64,000 bases of DNA, taken from positions 62,001 to 126,000 of the forward strand of contig NZ_PHHA01000021.1 in assembly GCF_002795425.1 (NCBI RefSeq), given 5' to 3'. Below the pieces are notes generated by a model. That model was not told the DNA's origin. It worked only from the letters and a program-made list of their open reading frames with translations, and searched no databases. Of the stretch, positions 46,202-55,877 are shown piece after piece. The position numbers and the translations under genes were made by a program. Positions within the stretch are counted from its first letter, which is position 1; each line of letters opens with the position of its first letter. The stretch is from Conservatibacter flavescens. GTDB lineage: Bacteria; Pseudomonadota; Gammaproteobacteria; Enterobacterales; Pasteurellaceae.

Positions 46202-49029
46202 TGGGATTCATGCAGGACGTATTGTCATCATTTTTTCCGGATAAAAAGGATCATAAACTACCTAGAAGCCAGACAACCACTGAGTCTGTATCGGTAAATT
46301 CTAATGAGATTAAATTTTCTGACACAATAAAACGTAGCGGTAAATTGACTCAATCTGAACATCATCAAAAATTATATGGTAAGCCCCCATCTTTTGTCGA
46401 TCATTTACCTTGGGCGGAGTTCTTGGAAGATGAAGGCGTAATGCTGTTAGATGATGCCCGTAGTGTAGGAGCCGTTTTCGATTTAAAACCTATTGGAACG
46501 GAAGGACGTGGTGATGATTATTTAAGCCGAGTTCGAAGTCTAGTAAAAGATGCAATCCAAGATAGCTTTGATGAATTGGATGCCTATCCTTATGTTGTGC
46601 AATTTTATTGCCAAGATGAGAAGGATTTACGGCCTTACATGGAACGGCTAAAAGATTATATTGCACCCAATATTCAAGAAACCGCATTTACCCAAGAATG
46701 GCTAAAAAATACAGAAAAACATTTAAACGATATTAGTAAACCTGGTGGTCTATTTGTTGATGACCGAATTACCAACACTATTTGGTCTGGTCGTATTCGT
46801 CGAACACGAATGGTAATTTATCGTTATGTTGAAAAAAATGAAGAAAATAATGCAATCGAATCTTTAAATACCGCTTGTGATCGCATTGTCGGTGCATTAA
46901 CTACGGCGGGGCTTCAACTTACCCGACAAACAGGAGAGCAAATTCATCAATGGTTACTGCGTTGGTTTAATCCCAATCCATCTGCCTACTTTAATTTGGA
47001 TAATGGAACTTGTTATGACAGATTGCACCAACCAACAACGGCAGAAGGCGATTTGCCTTTTGTTGGACAAGATTTTAGTGAGAATCTATTTTATAACCAA
47101 CCAGAGAGTAAACATGATTACTGGTATTTTGATGAACAACCACATGAAGTTGTTGTTGTAGATAACCTTAGAAATAATCCTTCAATTGGGCATTTTACAG
47201 GTGAAGTCAAGCGAGGTAAAAATATTAATGCTTTGTTTGATTTATTACCTGAATCCACAATTATGGCAACAACGATTGTCATTTATCCGCAAGATAAATT
47301 AGAAAATCACCTTGAAAAAATCAGTAGTCGTGCAGTGGGTGAAAATTACGAGTCAGTTTATCTCAAACAAGATGTCAAAACAGTGATGTCATACCTAAAA
47401 GATGGGCACAAACTCTATCAAAGTAGTTTGGCATTTTACATTAGTGGCAAAGATGAGAAAGAGTTAAAAAAACGCTCACGGGAATTGAGAACAATCTTAC
47501 TCAGCAATAATTTAGTGCCTGTCAAAGAAAATGCGGAAATTGCACCATTAAATAGCTATTTACGTTGGTTACCAATGAACTTCAATCCGCAACAAGATAT
47601 GAAGACACATTATTACACGAAGTACTATTTTGTTCAACATATCGCTAATATGCTACCAGTATTTGGACGAGAAACTGGAACTGGGCACCCTGGTATTACC
47701 TATTTTAATCGTGGAGGTTCACCTTTAGATTTTGATCCACTTAATCCGAAAGATAGGGCTAAAAATGCTCATAAACTTTTGTTAGGGCCAACTGGTTCTG
47801 GAAAATCAGCGACATTAAATGCACAAATGGCACAATTAATGGCTGTACATCGCCCTCGTTTATTCATTGTAGAAGCAGGTAATTCCTTTGGACTTTTTGC
47901 TGATTATGCACAGCGGTATGGTTTAAGTGTTAATCGTATCTCGTTAGAGCCAAGTAGCAATATTGCATTACCTCTCTTTTCTGAAGCACATAAATTGTTA
48001 TCGATGCAAGTTGATATTGAGAATGTAAGCGATGATGATGAAGACGATGAAAATGGCGATGAACAACGTGATTTATTAGCTGAAATGGAGCTAACAGCAC
48101 GTTTAATGATCACGGGTGGTGAAGCGAAAGAAGATGACAAAATGAGTCGTGCAGATCGTGCTCAAATTCGTCGAGCTATTATGATGGCCGCGGAAAAAAC
48201 TTATGCTGAAGGTCGGCAAACCTTAACCGGCGATGTTAAAGCAGCACTAGAAGAATTGAGTCAACACCCTGATACTCGTAAAGAACGGCAGACCAGGCTC
48301 GCTGAAATGGCTGAAGCTATGGATATGTTCTGTACAGGGGTAAATGGTCAATTTTTTAATCGGGAAGGTGAAATATGGCCTGAAGCTGATATTACATTAG
48401 TTGATTTAGCTATGTTTGCTCGTGAAGGTTATGAAGCAGAATTAGCGATTTCGTATATTTCCTTAATTAACCATATCAATAGTTTGGGTGAAAAATATCA
48501 GCACAGTTTCCGACCTATTGTGAATGTAACAGATGAATCGCACATTATTACGGTAAATCCGCTTTTGGCCCGCTTTTTAGTTAAAGGCTCCAAAATGTGG
48601 CGTAAGCTCGGTATTTGGTTATGGTTGGCCACACAAAACATGGAAGATTTCCCGAAAGAAGCCGCTAAATTGCTCAGTATGCTGGAATGGTGGGAATTAC
48701 TTAATATCACGAATGATGAAATTGAAGAAGTAAACCGTTTCCGTAAGCTATCGGATGCACAAAAATTGATGCTGTTGTCGGCGAAAAAAGCAGATAAGAA
48801 ATATACTGAAGGTGTTGTGCTTTCTACCAATATGGAAGCATTATTCCGCGTTGTGCCGCCGAGTATTTATTTAGCACTGGGAATGACAGAAAAACATGAA
48901 AAAGCACAACGACGCACCATTATGGCAGAGCATAAATGTAGTGAATTAGATGCTGCTCTGATTATGGCAAAACAGATAGATAAAGCGAGAGGAATTGCGA
49001 ATGATGAAAACTACCAACTCGTCGCCTAG
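46201..49029 (+). CDS. TIGR03744-type conjugative transfer ATPase (TraC/VirB4-like)
   Basis: This 942-residue motor ATPase powers pilus biogenesis and transfer. Walker A is 'LLGPTGSGKSATLNA' (about 527-541), and 'PIVNVTDESHII' and 'WLWLATQNMEDFPKEA' follow in the C-terminal half. An acidic insert 'VSDDDEDDENGDEQ' (about 609-622) precedes the second part of the motor. Length is normal for the family. The next gene overlaps its end. Confidence 0.92.
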   Translation: MGFMQDVLSSFFPDKKDHKLPRSQTTTESVSVNSNEIKFSDTIKRSGKLTQSEHHQKLYGKPPSFVDHLPWAEFLEDEGVMLLDDARSVGAVFDLKPIGTEGRGDDYLSRVRSLVKDAIQDSFDELDAYPYVVQFYCQDEKDLRPYMERLKDYIAPNIQETAFTQEWLKNTEKHLNDISKPGGLFVDDRITNTIWSGRIRRTRMVIYRYVEKNEENNAIESLNTACDRIVGALTTAGLQLTRQTGEQIHQWLLRWFNPNPSAYFNLDNGTCYDRLHQPTTAEGDLPFVGQDFSENLFYNQPESKHDYWYFDEQPHEVVVVDNLRNNPSIGHFTGEVKRGKNINALFDLLPESTIMATTIVIYPQDKLENHLEKISSRAVGENYESVYLKQDVKTVMSYLKDGHKLYQSSLAFYISGKDEKELKKRSRELRTILLSNNLVPVKENAEIAPLNSYLRWLPMNFNPQQDMKTHYYTKYYFVQHIANMLPVFGRETGTGHPGITYFNRGGSPLDFDPLNPKDRAKNAHKLLLGPTGSGKSATLNAQMAQLMAVHRPRLFIVEAGNSFGLFADYAQRYGLSVNRISLEPSSNIALPLFSEAHKLLSMQVDIENVSDDDEDDENGDEQRDLLAEMELTARLMITGGEAKEDDKMSRADRAQIRRAIMMAAEKTYAEGRQTLTGDVKAALEELSQHPDTRKERQTRLAEMAEAMDMFCTGVNGQFFNREGEIWPEADITLVDLAMFAREGYEAELAISYISLINHINSLGEKYQHSFRPIVNVTDESHIITVNPLLARFLVKGSKMWRKLGIWLWLATQNMEDFPKEAAKLLSMLEWWELLNITNDEIEEVNRFRKLSDAQKLMLLSAKKADKKYTEGVVLSTNMEALFRVVPPSIYLALGMTEKHEKAQRRTIMAEHKCSELDAALIMAKQIDKARGIANDENYQLVA

Positions 49030-49408
49030 TTTAATCCTGACACGCCCTTTATTTAAGGCTGACCCAATTATTCAACCTTTTAATCTTGAGGCAGTTTTAA
49101 GTGATTTAGAGCAGCTTTGTATGATCATTCTTGAAAGGGTAGGAAATATACAACAATACATTATTTATCCGCATCGCGTATTTAAACAATGTGCTTGGCA
49201 TATCAAAATCATTGGTGATAAAGCGAATACCTATCTACTTTTGAATATTAGTGGTTATTACCAATTTATCAATGATGTTAATGCAACTCGTCTTTCCATT
49301 AGTGTCATTGATGATATTGATGCATTTTGGTTAACTTATGCACTTGCCAATAAGCTATCTATTGTTCCTGTTGTACCAACAGAAGCATTTCAGGAGTGCG
49401 GAATATGA
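49001..49408 (+). CDS. Hypothetical T4SS-operon protein
   Basis: This 135-residue protein is unrecognised, with no signal peptide or membrane segment. It overlaps the end of the ATPase gene by 29 bases and the next start by 4. The start could be 49001 or the adjacent ATG 49004. Confidence 0.6.
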   Translation: MMKTTNSSPSLILTRPLFKADPIIQPFNLEAVLSDLEQLCMIILERVGNIQQYIIYPHRVFKQCAWHIKIIGDKANTYLLLNISGYYQFINDVNATRLSISVIDDIDAFWLTYALANKLSIVPVVPTEAFQECGI

Positions 49409-49704
49409 GTATTCGTACAAAAAAACGTAAAATATTGACCGCACTTTTAATCGGTATCTTATCGTTTATCAGTGTATTACTACTTAGTATAGTTGTTGTC
49501 ACTTATTTACCTGGTGTTAATCTAAATGATTGGTTACGAGAAAATGCAAATTATTGGTTTATTTGGCGATTAGTGCTATATGCCGTGATCTCAATATTAG
49601 TCTACCAAATTCATATTTATCGCCCATTATCACGAAAAGTCATATTCTTAATTGCCCTTGCTTTACTGCTTATTGAAGGGCTGAATTGGCTTTATCGCTT
49701 GTAG
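49405..49704 (+). CDS. Small inner membrane protein in the T4SS operon
   Basis: This 99-residue protein has three membrane segments (about 10-33, 49-66, 75-95) and a basic N-terminus 'MSIRTKKRK'. An uptake core lies near 49438. Unrecognised; the position before traG suggests an accessory role. Confidence 0.65.
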   Translation: MSIRTKKRKILTALLIGILSFISVLLLSIVVVTYLPGVNLNDWLRENANYWFIWRLVLYAVISILVYQIHIYRPLSRKVIFLIALALLLIEGLNWLYRL

Positions 49705-49717
49705 GTAAGGAGAAAAG

Positions 49718-51223
49718 ATGACTTTTAATGTTGATAGTTACCTTGAATATTTTCTCACGTTATTAGGTTGGATAATCAATAATGGTCTATTTGGGCTACT
49801 TGTGAATACGGGGTTATTCATTGCCCCACTTATCGCGGTACTGTTCAAAACCTGGTTAGATGTCAAAAAACAAGGTGCTGATGAGGGAAATAAAGGAGAC
49901 TTATTAATAGAGTGGCTTGGTATTCAATTTTTCCCTGCTATGTTTATTATTGTTTTGACATTAGCACCGATGTTACCTATTTCATTAAGCAATTTAGAAT
50001 ACAATGTAGATCGTTCTAAACAATGTGGGTATAAAGTGCCATTATCACCACAACAATCAGGCTATTCAAATATTGTCAGTGAATTTGCCGATAAACAAGC
50101 CCGAGTTCCATTATTATGGGGATTAGTGCACGGTATTAACAAAGGTATTATGCACGGTGCAACATCAACTATTCCTTGTAAATTCGATTTACGGCAGGTT
50201 AGATTCGAGATTCAACATGAAAAAATTAATAATCCAGCATTACTCACTGAAGTGAGACAATTTGTACAACAGTGCTATTTACCGTCAAGACGAAAATTAC
50301 AAGAAAGTCAAGTTTCAATGAACGCTGCTCAAGCACGAGAAGTAAGTTGGTTAGGCGGTAAAATTTTGTTAACAAATAGCGAATTATACCCACGTTATCG
50401 AGCAATGCAGCCTATGCAACGTTGGCCATACGATAAGAATCGAGACGAAGGCTTACCTAATACCGGGGATGGTGGCTTTCCACGTTGTGATCAATGGTGG
50501 GCAGATAATAATGTGGGTTTGAAAAATATGTTACTGGCTGATATGCGACAAAATTTATCAGCAAAACTAGGTAGTCTGTTTGTTCAGGAAAATATGCAGG
50601 ATGAAGTCTTATTACGCACATTATTACGTCCAGAAAATGTTGATGTGTCAAGAGGAAAGGTTTATTCCGGTTATGGTGGTAATTTAGATCCTACATTTTC
50701 CAATGCAGCGAATAAACTGGTTTCAAGCGCTGGTGTGCTAGTTAGTAAAGCCGCAGTATACCCAGGGTTAGATGCAATGCGAACAGCTCTCCCGATGGTG
50801 CAATCGTTGCTTATAATGGCTGTGATTATTATCATTCCTATTGTTACAGTATTTAGTGGATATTCTTTGAAAAGTATTATTACACTGATGTTCGTGCAAT
50901 TTGCATTAGTGACTACGTCATTTTGGTGGGAGCTTGCTCGTTGGTTAGATTCATCTTTAATTGATATTTTATACGATTCGAGTGGTCATAGTGCGAGCTT
51001 TGCACATTTCTTAGATAATGCTGAAGACGATATGATCTTAAACTTTATAATGGGGGTAATGTTTCTTGTATTCCCTACAGTATGGATTGGTTCAATGTCG
51101 TGGGCTGGATTTAGCTTAGGTGAATTAGCTAGTCATTTCAATAAAGGTAGCCAGCAAGTACAGCAATCAGGAGGAGCTGTAGGCAAAGAAATTCAACAAA
51201 AAATTACGAATAAAATGAAGTAA
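49718..51223 (+). CDS. traG: TraG N-terminal domain conjugation protein
   Basis: This 501-residue membrane protein matches the TraG_N family of PFGI-1-type ICEs. N-terminal membrane segments (about 10-40, 70-90), a periplasmic part containing 'CGYKVPLSPQQSGY' and paired cysteines, and C-terminal segments (about 360-470) are present. It probably acts in mating-pair stabilisation. GGAGAAAAG precedes the ATG. Confidence 0.85.
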   Translation: MTFNVDSYLEYFLTLLGWIINNGLFGLLVNTGLFIAPLIAVLFKTWLDVKKQGADEGNKGDLLIEWLGIQFFPAMFIIVLTLAPMLPISLSNLEYNVDRSKQCGYKVPLSPQQSGYSNIVSEFADKQARVPLLWGLVHGINKGIMHGATSTIPCKFDLRQVRFEIQHEKINNPALLTEVRQFVQQCYLPSRRKLQESQVSMNAAQAREVSWLGGKILLTNSELYPRYRAMQPMQRWPYDKNRDEGLPNTGDGGFPRCDQWWADNNVGLKNMLLADMRQNLSAKLGSLFVQENMQDEVLLRTLLRPENVDVSRGKVYSGYGGNLDPTFSNAANKLVSSAGVLVSKAAVYPGLDAMRTALPMVQSLLIMAVIIIIPIVTVFSGYSLKSIITLMFVQFALVTTSFWWELARWLDSSLIDILYDSSGHSASFAHFLDNAEDDMILNFIMGVMFLVFPTVWIGSMSWAGFSLGELASHFNKGSQQVQQSGGAVGKEIQQKITNKMK

Positions 51224-51252
51224 AAAAAGGGGAATTCTATGTTCCCCTTTTT
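51223..51252. terminator. Bidirectional terminator between traG and the DUF3742-type gene
   Basis: AAAAGGGGAA (51225-51234) pairs with TTCCCCTTTT (51242-51251), with A- and T-runs outside. Confidence 0.85.
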
Positions 51253-51263
51253 ATGGATAATGA

Positions 51264-51614
51264 TTAATTTCCCCAAGTATTATTGGCATCTATTTCTTCA
51301 CTATTTTCATTTATTAAAACATCACCATAGTAAAAACCAAATCCAGAATGCCCATCTCTATATCCATCTTGATATTCATCATTATTATCATCATAGCTAT
51401 TATCGGTATGCGATTTAGACGGGAAATAAAACAAGATGAATGGAATACCTAGGATTACGAACAACCCTATTTTGAAAAACAAATAAAATAAATATGCAAG
51501 TAAGCTTAAAGCACCTAAAACGAGAATGGCTTTAATACTCAAAGGAATTGACCAATTTCTAAACGTTAGAACGAGGTTACCAACTTTGTACCCCACTTTT
51601 TCTGAGAAAGTCAT
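51264..51614 (-). CDS. DUF3742-type ICE protein
   Basis: This 116-residue protein has two central membrane segments (about 28-50 and 52-68). 'YQDGYRDGHSGFGFYYGDVLIN' is the clear DUF3742 signature, and the gene lies after traG as usual, but on the opposite strand. I start at 51614, where AGGAGGGAAAT precedes the ATG; a longer frame (to 51650) would overlap the toxin gene. Function unknown. Confidence 0.78.
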   Translation of the reverse strand: MTFSEKVGYKVGNLVLTFRNWSIPLSIKAILVLGALSLLAYLFYLFFKIGLFVILGIPFILFYFPSKSHTDNSYDDNNDEYQDGYRDGHSGFGFYYGDVLINENSEEIDANNTWGN

Positions 51615-51630
51615 ATTTCCCTCCTTTTGG

Positions 51631-52053
51631 CTACTTGTCCAAAAATTCACTTACAGAGATGATATTAATATTGCGATAAGGTCGCATACTTAATAAATCT
51701 CGTTTATCACCAGTTACAAGATATACCGCATTTGCACTAATTGCAACCTCTAAAAATTGATTGTCTTTTGGATCTTGGCAATCAGTAATCGTTTCGGTAA
51801 TTTCAACGAACTCTACCACATTGCTTAAGGTGGTAATAAATGCCTCTCGAGCTTCTGGATTGAGGTATTTTGCAAATTTAGGACGGCGAATAACTTCAAC
51901 AAATTCATTAAATGTATTGTCCGATACACAAATAAGATACTCATTTAATGCTTTTTGTAGTGCTAAGTTAGGCGTTGAAGCAGGGGAGAGCAACGCACTT
52001 ACTAGCACGTTAGTATCAATCACAATACGATTATAAATAACGTCTTTCATCAT
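51631..52053 (-). CDS. PIN-domain toxin (putative toxin-antitoxin system)
   Basis: This 140-residue PIN-domain nuclease has the acidic metal-binding residues in 'IVIDTNVLVSALL', 'TFNEFVEVI', 'DCQDPKDNQFLEVA' and 'LVTGDKRDLL'. Members cleave RNA to inhibit growth unless bound by antitoxin. It overlaps the antitoxin gene by 23 bases. Confidence 0.85.
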   Translation of the reverse strand: MMKDVIYNRIVIDTNVLVSALLSPASTPNLALQKALNEYLICVSDNTFNEFVEVIRRPKFAKYLNPEAREAFITTLSNVVEFVEITETITDCQDPKDNQFLEVAISANAVYLVTGDKRDLLSMRPYRNINIISVSEFLDK

Positions 52054-52321
52054 CTATCATTTGGTCTAATTCATCTTGTGTCGGAATGTTTTGTGCAGGC
52101 TTAAGCTGTTGCAATATTTCTACCGCTCTTTTTCGTGCAAGTAATTGATATGCCTCAATACCATCAGCATAATTTATCATTAACACTGCAGGTCTTCCAT
52201 ATCGCGTGATAGTGATAGGCGTATTGGCTTTCACAAGATCGACATACTCGCCAAAATGATTTTGAAACTGTTTAGAGCTAACTGTATTTGGTGCTGCATT
52301 TGGGATTGCATATTCTTTCAT
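52031..52321 (-). CDS. Phd/YefM-type antitoxin
   Basis: This 96-residue protein has the Phd/YefM dimer fold at the N-terminus ('SSKQFQNHFGEYVDLVKANTPITITRYGRPAVLMINYADGIEAYQLL') and a flexible C-terminus that should wrap the toxin. GGAGGGGACAA is its strong ribosome site. It comes first in the operon, the usual arrangement. Confidence 0.85.
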   Translation of the reverse strand: MKEYAIPNAAPNTVSSKQFQNHFGEYVDLVKANTPITITRYGRPAVLMINYADGIEAYQLLARKRAVEILQQLKPAQNIPTQDELDQMIDDERRYL

Positions 52322-52345
52322 TTGTCCCCTCCTTTTTAACCGTAA

Positions 52346-52373
52346 AGCTAACTATATTAGCTATGATAGCTAT
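52346..52373. promoter_or_regulatory. Toxin-antitoxin operator candidate
   Basis: AGCTAA (52346-52351) and TTAGCT (52357-52362) form an inverted repeat overlapping two direct TAGCTAT copies (52358-52364, 52367-52373), just upstream of the antitoxin gene. Phd/YefM antitoxins bind such short palindromes. Confidence 0.55.
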
Positions 52374-52455
52374 CTTTTTTGCAAATTGCAATAAAAATGG
52401 AATGTAAAGAATCACCAATACATTCCATTTTAATCTCTATCACTATAACGTTTTA

Positions 52456-52889
52456 TTATAATCCTGTGCGACGGATTTTAGTCGCTGCAAAGTTTTGTTT
52501 GATTGGCTTGGTTAAGCTACATTCAACAGAACTGTCGTAGCTATCTCCTTTATAAATGCCTACGCCTGACTCTTCTAAAACTTTGCTACCACGTGCTTGA
52601 AGAAAGCCTACACGATAGGATTTTCCTTGATGTTTGAGTTCAATCGTATAAGTTGTAAATCCAGAACCAACAGCAATTTCACTATTAGGATTTGCTAATA
52701 CTTGGTTAATTGGATTTTTGAAGGTAAATGAACCGTGAGTATATTGGTAATCATTACCCACTTTTTTACGACAATAGGTTTACCATCTGTTGCCGTACAC
52801 GAGAACACACTATCTTTCTCGTTAGCAGCAAATGCATTTGTTGAAAAAAGAGTGGTTAAGATGATACCCGTAAAAATAGATTTACGCAT
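52456..52889 (-). pseudogene. Frameshifted secreted protein gene
   Basis: The gene starts 'MRKSIFTGIILTTLFSTNAFAA' (signal peptide) and 'CTATDGKPIVVKK' to the frame break; the second frame continues 'GNDYQYTHGSFTFKNPINQV' to 'ATKIRRTGL' at 52456. One A missing from the 6-A run (T run at 52762-52767 on the + strand) restores a protein of about 144 residues. Two cysteines likely form a disulfide. Role unknown; it may be real decay or a sequencing error. Confidence 0.75.
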
Positions 52890-52933
52890 AAAAAGTTCCT
52901 TTTAGTTTAAGTATATTTCTCAAATTACAATAG

Positions 52934-54943
52934 TTAACCTGCTTTATTCAAAATATAATCTGCTTCTTGATTTCTACGTTTCGCATTGACACCATTATTA
53001 TGATGTTGCAAACGTCTTACTGCATTTGCCAATACGGTCATATCCCCCGATTGTGCAGAAGCATTTGCAGCTTTCACAACAGATTCTAATTTACTGAGTG
53101 AACCATAATTATAAGCTATAGAAGTCAAAGCAGCTTGTGCATTCGGCGGTAATTTATCCCAAGTCGCTGCTGAAACATTATTTCTTGCAGTATTTGCAAA
53201 GATTTTACTACGACGGGCTAAATCCCGTTCTGCATCTTCTTGAGAAATTACCATATCTTTAGTTACTTTGACAACTGTTCCATCTGCTTTTGTAATCGTA
53301 TCTGAACCATAGCCAGTACGATATGCATTTACATCCCAGTATGCTTTATTGCTGAAGCCTTCAAAATTTTTCAATAGTGCAGAGGCTTGTTCAAGTGCAG
53401 AACCATTAATTGGTGCGATAGTACCATAATTTCCTCCATTTATATTGCCACTTTGCCCACTTCCACTATAAGTAGGTTTATACGCTGCAACATTGTTGAC
53501 AATTGGTACATTTAAAGTGATATTCCGACGAGCGAGAGCAATATCACTGGCTTCCATATGATCTTCAATATTGGGGGTACCATATGCGAGATCATTTACG
53601 CGTTTATCTACACTGTCGTAAGCGGTTGCATAATTACCTGTATTCGCTTCACGATTAAATTTGTTATTGAAAATAACAGATGCCGTGTTGCTAGTAATAG
53701 ATTTTTGCATCTCCATTTCCAATTTCACTTGAGAAATTTCTAGGTCAATTTTACTTAATACCTTTTCAAGCTCTGCTTGAGCAACATCATCAGCAGCAAC
53801 GTAAGGCTCGCGCATTCCTGCAAGGATAGCACGGCGAGCGAGTAACATTTTTTCCATTACTTTGGAGGTCGCAATTTCAGCAGATAAACGTTGGCTTAAT
53901 ACTTCCACATCAGGATCTTCTCGTAACGTTTCTATCAGTCCTCGGGTAATAGGGATTGTATTTGAGCTGAGTTCAGCTAGAAGTTGCCGGCTTGGTGTAT
54001 CCATATTGAGAATTTGCTCTAGTTTTTCTACCGTACGGACATTTTCTTCCTCAATTTCAGGTGCAAGCCCAACTCCGGCTTTTGAACTGGTTTTCGGACC
54101 ACAATCTTCAGTACAGGTTGAAATAGATTGTTCACCAATAATGCGAGTCAGAAAATCGGATACTTTCTGCGGTGAATCAAATGTTTGACAAGTTGCCCCA
54201 TCACACTCTTTTCCAGTGATAACTTTTTCATCAAGTACATTACGATTATTTAACAGGTTATACCCAGCTTTAGCAACATCTTCAATGAGTTTAATAGGCG
54301 ATTGATTTTCTCCACCTTTCTTTTGCCCTCCAACCCATTCTTTACCTTTTCTACCTTTATTGTCTTCTGCTTTTTTCTGAGCTTTTTGAGCATCTGGCTC
54401 TGAAGAGACAATATCTTTATAATTCTCTAAATCAGCTGATTTTGACCAACGTCCATTTAACGTATAATCAGCAAGTTGTTTTGACATTGCCTCGCAACTG
54501 GTTTTAAGACGGTTGAAATCAATACGACCTTGGTAAACTCCGTTAGTGAGTATGTCATATAATTGTGGATTAGCTCGTTGAATAATCATTGCAGGAAGAC
54601 TTGCTACAGCTCCTTTTGCGGAGTCAATGACATTTCCCATTAAATCTTTAAAGCCATCAGTTATTCCATTTAGCTGATTTTTGACAGTCGTTTTAATATC
54701 AAAATTGCCACAAGTTAGATTAGCTTTCCACCCGATACCGAATTCAATGGCTTTCAGTGATTTAGCTCGAGTCGGAGGCGTCATATAACCAACACCTCCT
54801 CCAATTTGATAGAAAATTTGGTCGGATAAGACTGAATCGGATTTATTAAATTGAATTTTATCTAAAACTGAATCAGATGCATAAATTTGCGATGTGCTAA
54901 GAGCAAGTAATACTGCAAAACTAATTTTATTAAGCTGTTTCAT
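52934..54943 (-). CDS. TIGR03755-type ICE protein fused to a T4-type lysozyme domain
   Basis: This 669-residue exported protein has a signal peptide (about 1-22) and resembles TIGR03755/PFL_4711 over about 25-480 ('YQIGGGVGYMTPPTRAKSLKAIEFGIGWKANLTCGNFD'). After a Gly/Asn-rich linker (about 490-515) comes a lysozyme-like domain to the end: 'NFEGFSNKAYWDVNAYRTGYG' has the E-x8-D-x5-T spacing of T4 lysozyme. It would provide a second murein hydrolase for the channel. It is last of a three-gene operon with TIGR03756 and TIGR03757. Confidence 0.82.
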   Translation of the reverse strand: MKQLNKISFAVLLALSTSQIYASDSVLDKIQFNKSDSVLSDQIFYQIGGGVGYMTPPTRAKSLKAIEFGIGWKANLTCGNFDIKTTVKNQLNGITDGFKDLMGNVIDSAKGAVASLPAMIIQRANPQLYDILTNGVYQGRIDFNRLKTSCEAMSKQLADYTLNGRWSKSADLENYKDIVSSEPDAQKAQKKAEDNKGRKGKEWVGGQKKGGENQSPIKLIEDVAKAGYNLLNNRNVLDEKVITGKECDGATCQTFDSPQKVSDFLTRIIGEQSISTCTEDCGPKTSSKAGVGLAPEIEEENVRTVEKLEQILNMDTPSRQLLAELSSNTIPITRGLIETLREDPDVEVLSQRLSAEIATSKVMEKMLLARRAILAGMREPYVAADDVAQAELEKVLSKIDLEISQVKLEMEMQKSITSNTASVIFNNKFNREANTGNYATAYDSVDKRVNDLAYGTPNIEDHMEASDIALARRNITLNVPIVNNVAAYKPTYSGSGQSGNINGGNYGTIAPINGSALEQASALLKNFEGFSNKAYWDVNAYRTGYGSDTITKADGTVVKVTKDMVISQEDAERDLARRSKIFANTARNNVSAATWDKLPPNAQAALTSIAYNYGSLSKLESVVKAANASAQSGDMTVLANAVRRLQHHNNGVNAKRRNQEADYILNKAG

Positions 54944-54955
54944 TATTTAATCCTT

Positions 54956-55876
54956 TTATTCATTGTACCAGTCAATACTATATAAAAATGTTTGACCACG
55001 ACGTTTACAACATTTGTAAGGTCGCCATAATGCCCAAGCATAATTACCTTTTTCAGATTGTAATGTTGGTGGGGTATCAGGGAAGGTGCTACAAGATTTG
55101 GACATTTCGGGTGAAAGTTGTTGCCACTTATGATTTTTACTATTTCCTTCTTTCACTGGATCGGGATACCAAGTTCCGGCACCGCCGGTTCGAGCCGCTG
55201 GTTGATATATATGTAGTTGTCCATTACGGCTGACAATATCTGCAATCCGTTGAGCAATAACGGCTGAGGCTTTATAATCGTTGACTTGCGTTACCGCTCC
55301 TCCTCGTGGAAATATATTGCCCCACGTATCTCCTGCACGTTTAATTTCACGCATCCCAGGAGTTAAGGCTTCGGGATAAAACATCTCTGGCAGATTTTGT
55401 CGCCAAGCAAAATAATCGAGGCTACTGAGAAAATAAGGCATAAAAGGGGTTGTTTGGCTCTGACAATAATAGCCTGTACTATTCAGTAAACTTGAAATAG
55501 CACCTTGTGGATGTCCAATTGCTGTTGCGTTTTTAAATGTGAGTTGAGTGTAATTTTTTTGTGGTGAGCGATATTCCCCACCTTTAACGCCTTGTGACAT
55601 TAAATTCATTTCAGCCCAAGGATTCTGCCCTTCATGGTTGTAAGCTGACATAACCATTTCAGGTAGAAAGTGTCGCACTTTAGTAGAAGTGCGCACCTTG
55701 CAGCCAAACTGAGTGCAAAATAACCAAAAACAAGTTCCTACGACTTTATATTCTAAGCAACTAGGAGAAGCACTTGATGCCATGATGGTTGCTGTATTGA
55801 TTTCTGCTTGTGCAGTTATTGCTAATGCTAAAGTGCTACAAATTGCGGTCAATTTTTTAGGTATTTTGACTGCCAT
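54956..55876 (-). CDS. TIGR03756-type ICE protein (TraU-like)
   Basis: This 306-residue exported protein has a signal peptide (about 1-24), and 'CLEYKVVGTCFWLFCTQFGCKVRTSTKVRHFLPEMV' is the TraU-family core with several Cys. 'SYNKHEGQNPWAEM'-like and 'SCSTFPDT' stretches follow. It probably acts in mating-pair formation and needs disulfides. It starts 1 base after the TIGR03757-type stop. Confidence 0.85.
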   Translation of the reverse strand: MAVKIPKKLTAICSTLALAITAQAEINTATIMASSASPSCLEYKVVGTCFWLFCTQFGCKVRTSTKVRHFLPEMVMSAYNHEGQNPWAEMNLMSQGVKGGEYRSPQKNYTQLTFKNATAIGHPQGAISSLLNSTGYYCQSQTTPFMPYFLSSLDYFAWRQNLPEMFYPEALTPGMREIKRAGDTWGNIFPRGGAVTQVNDYKASAVIAQRIADIVSRNGQLHIYQPAARTGGAGTWYPDPVKEGNSKNHKWQQLSPEMSKSCSTFPDTPPTLQSEKGNYAWALWRPYKCCKRRGQTFLYSIDWYNE

Positions 55877-55877
55877 A

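Noticed and set aside
52934-53410. Prophage lysis cassette
   Set aside because: The lysozyme domain is in frame at the end of an ICE transfer protein; no holin, spanin or phage structural gene is nearby.
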